NCBI GenBank assembly: GCA_050486105.1
Contig: JBJHCR010000324.1
Location: 1-7,089, forward strand
Source of the DNA: JAEXNA01 sp050486105
Lineage (GTDB): Bacteria > Vulcanimicrobiota > Xenobia > Xenobiales > JADMJV01
Reading direction: 5' to 3'
Length of the DNA: 7,089 bases
Below, one piece after another: positions 6,254 to 7,089 of this stretch. The position numbers were made by a program, and so were the translations under genes. Positions within the stretch are counted from its first letter, which is position 1, and every line of letters starts with the position of its first letter. The notes below the pieces were generated by a model that did no database searches, was not told the DNA's origin, and saw nothing but the letters and a program-made list of their open reading frames with translations.

Positions 6254-6505
6254 ATGAATAGAAAAGAACTCCACAAACTCATCGACGCGGCTCCCGAAAG
6301 CGAATTGCCGACGATCGGAAGTTTCATCAACTTTGTTATCCATCAATCACAGAAAGACCCATTGGAACGACGGCTTGACGAAGCGCCCTACGACGACGAG
6401 CATCTCAGCGAAGAAGACCTGACAGCAATCCAAGAAGGCCTCGAAGACATCAAGGCAGGTCGTGTTTTCACTTTAGAGGAAGTAGAGAAAGTCCTCTTTG
6501 GATGA
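6254..6505 (+). CDS. Antitoxin of a RelE/ParE-type toxin-antitoxin pair
   Basis: An 83-residue acidic protein beginning MNRKELHKLIDAAPESELPT. The first 35 residues are a helical segment of the kind used for dimerisation or DNA binding in small antitoxins. An acidic middle (DEAPYDDEHLSEEDL) is followed by the helix IQEGLEDIKAGRVFTLEEVEKVLFG, typical of the toxin-wrapping tail of antitoxins paired with RelE/ParE toxins. The ATG follows an in-frame TAG (6248-6250), which fixes the start; the ribosome binding site is weak (AGGGGT at 6236-6241). The last codons overlap the toxin's probable TTG start at 6498, as in coupled TA operons. The gene is intact although its partner is broken, so it is now an orphan antitoxin in this strain. 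Identification rests on tail style plus the toxin partner; the exact antitoxin family is not assigned. Confidence 0.75.
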   Translation: MNRKELHKLIDAAPESELPTIGSFINFVIHQSQKDPLERRLDEAPYDDEHLSEEDLTAIQEGLEDIKAGRVFTLEEVEKVLFG

Positions 6506-6925
6506 GTCCTGGAGCGTTATCTACTCGCAGAAAGCACTGCGTAGCCTCAAGAAATTTCCCGCTTCGACTCAGAAGCAGCTTCTCGACTCCCTCCGAAAGC
6601 TTAGGGCCTGTCAAGAAATAATCTGAACGTTCAGCGCGTCGATGCATCCCCGCTGACTGCGTCGCTCTTCGGTTAAATACATCAGGGTATTCGCCCTCAT
6701 CGCTCCTTGTCACCAGGGCGCCTCGCCACGCTGAATTGTCCATCTTATTCCTTGACAGGCCCTACCGCAGAGAACGAGAGCTGTGACATCAAGAAACTCA
6801 AAGGTCGTAAACACGAATGGCGCCTTCGGGTCGGCCAATATCGAGTGGTCTTCTCCCAAGACAAGCAGCGCCTCCTGATCTTGATCATCGACATCCTTCG
6901 CCGCTCCGACATTACCTACTCCTAG
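6498..6925 (+). pseudogene. RelE/ParE-family toxin gene disrupted by a MITE-like insertion
   Basis: The N-terminal part is read from TTG 6498 (GAGAAAG upstream, 8-nt overlap with the antitoxin): MDESWSVIYSQKALRSLKKF through LLDSLRKL, then a stop at 6624-6626 inside the inserted element. The C-terminal part lies in another frame after the element: TAENESCDIKKLKGRKHEW, then RLRVGQYRVVFSQDKQRLL and ILRRSDITYS ending at 6925. LKG-(R/K)-x-x-x-W-R-L-R-V-G-x-Y-R-V is the hallmark C-terminal region of RelE/ParE ribonuclease or gyrase-type toxins. Removing 161 bp (element plus one TA) joins SLRKL to TAENES in frame and gives a standard toxin of about 88 residues. The ATG at 6502 lies in the wrong frame. 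The remaining 42-residue N-terminal product should be inactive, since the beta-sheet core is lost. The C-terminal fragment could be translated only from a start within the element and is unlikely to function. Confidence 0.88.
6604..6762. mobile_element. MITE-like non-autonomous element, 159 bp, with TA target duplication
   Basis: The left end GGGCCTGTCAAGAAATA (6604-6620) and the reverse complement of the right end, GGGCCTGTCAAGGAATA, differ at one position. Similarity continues inward to TTCAGCG (6630-6636, and complementary CGCTGAA at 6730-6736), giving imperfect terminal repeats of about 33 bp. TA flanks both sides (6602-6603 and 6763-6764). Removing the element and one TA restores the toxin reading frame exactly, so 2-bp duplication is better supported than none. 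It carries no transposase; the interior is GC-rich and has no ORF of interest. A TA duplication is typical of IS630/Tc1-mariner relatives and some IS5-group elements; the parental family is inference. A stop codon supplied by the element (6624-6626) truncates the toxin. Confidence 0.85.
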
Positions 6926-6956
6926 CCAAACTCCAACCCCCCGAGATCACCTGGAC

Positions 6957-7089
6957 CTATTTCAAGTTCAATTGCCACGATACTCCAAATCGGTCAACTA
7001 CCCAACCGAACTTTTTGCTAAAACCGTAGTTATCCAACGGCATGGCGACCTCTCCATTTTCGGAGAGTTTGGAGTAGAGCCTGGCAATT
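6957..7089 (-). CDS. C-terminal end of a PhnB-like protein (VOC / glyoxalase fold)
   Basis: The minus strand is open from the right edge to a TAG at 6959-6957 and shows the last 43 residues. IARLYSKLSENGEVAMPLDN is followed by YGFSKKFGWVVDRFGVSWQL and NLK. The pattern L-S-x-x-G-x-V-x-M-P-L, then a gap, then F/Y-G-x-x-x-D-x-F-G-V-S-W is characteristic of the C-terminal half of PhnB-like VOC-superfamily proteins (once called 3-demethylubiquinone methyltransferase-like). The start and the rest of the fold lie beyond the window. The gene converges on the broken toxin, with 31 bp between the stops. A CTCTCC/GGAGAG hairpin at 7050-7067 lies inside this coding region and is probably incidental. The precise substrate cannot be told from the tail. 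Confidence 0.85.
   Translation of the reverse strand, partial: IARLYSKLSENGEVAMPLDNYGFSKKFGWVVDRFGVSWQLNLK

Noticed and set aside
6707..6925. Independent 72-residue gene starting MSPGRLATLNC
   Set aside because: Its first 19 or so codons come from the MITE-like element. The rest is the C-terminal half of the disrupted toxin.
6981..7076. Inverted repeat TACTCCAAA / TTTGGAGTA
   Set aside because: Both arms lie in the coding tail of the PhnB-like protein, about 78 bp apart, with no other sign of a terminator or element.
1..7089. CRISPR array, tRNA or rRNA genes
   Set aside because: No regularly spaced repeats of CRISPR length, no tRNA cloverleaf pattern and no rRNA-like stretch were recognised on either strand. 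This was by eye only.

Overview
The window is a scaffold fragment with two 10-N gaps. It comes from a bacterium of moderate GC content. It looks like a metagenomic or draft-genome contig carrying mobile-element remnants. Taxonomy cannot be fixed. A four-unit Pho-box-like operator of the Gram-positive type, the antitoxin style and possible group II intron debris would fit a Firmicutes-like lineage, but this is only a weak inference.

Layout: (1) On the minus strand, positions 1-1090 hold the start of a membrane protein that runs off the left edge, preceded by a decayed gene (352-1090). The decayed gene is split by a 202-bp MITE-like element with terminal inverted repeats and a CTAG target duplication, and it also carries a frameshift and a nonsense codon. 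(2) The divergent intergenic region (1091-1358) contains four TTACAT-type direct repeats spaced exactly 11 bp apart, upstream of the plus-strand operon. (3) Positions 1359-5259 form a plus-strand type IV pilus / type II secretion-like operon: a GspF/PilC inner-membrane platform protein, two prepilins (PilV-like and PilW-like), and a 572-residue PilX/GspK-like protein whose membrane anchor is joined to a probable kelch-like beta-propeller. (4) Positions 5261-6253 hold no convincing large gene. They contain one weak minus-strand ORF and a highly structured, RNA-like stretch that may be the 5' part of a group II intron lacking its reverse transcriptase. (5) Positions 6254-6925 are a type II toxin-antitoxin module with an intact antitoxin and a RelE/ParE-like toxin broken by a second, 159-bp MITE-like element with a TA duplication. 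(6) At the right edge, on the minus strand, is the C-terminal end of a PhnB-like (VOC/glyoxalase fold) protein.

How the genes fit together: GspF would be the assembly platform, the two prepilins minor pilins, and the propeller protein a probable tip or adhesin component. No ATPase, major pilin or prepilin peptidase is present, so this would be an accessory minor-pilin cluster served by machinery encoded elsewhere. The phased repeats suggest control by an OmpR/PhoB-class response regulator. In both interrupted genes, removing the element plus one target copy rejoins the coding frame exactly, which is the strongest evidence in the window. The gap at 3288-3297 is flanked by an identical 9-mer, and collapsing it restores the PilW-like reading frame.
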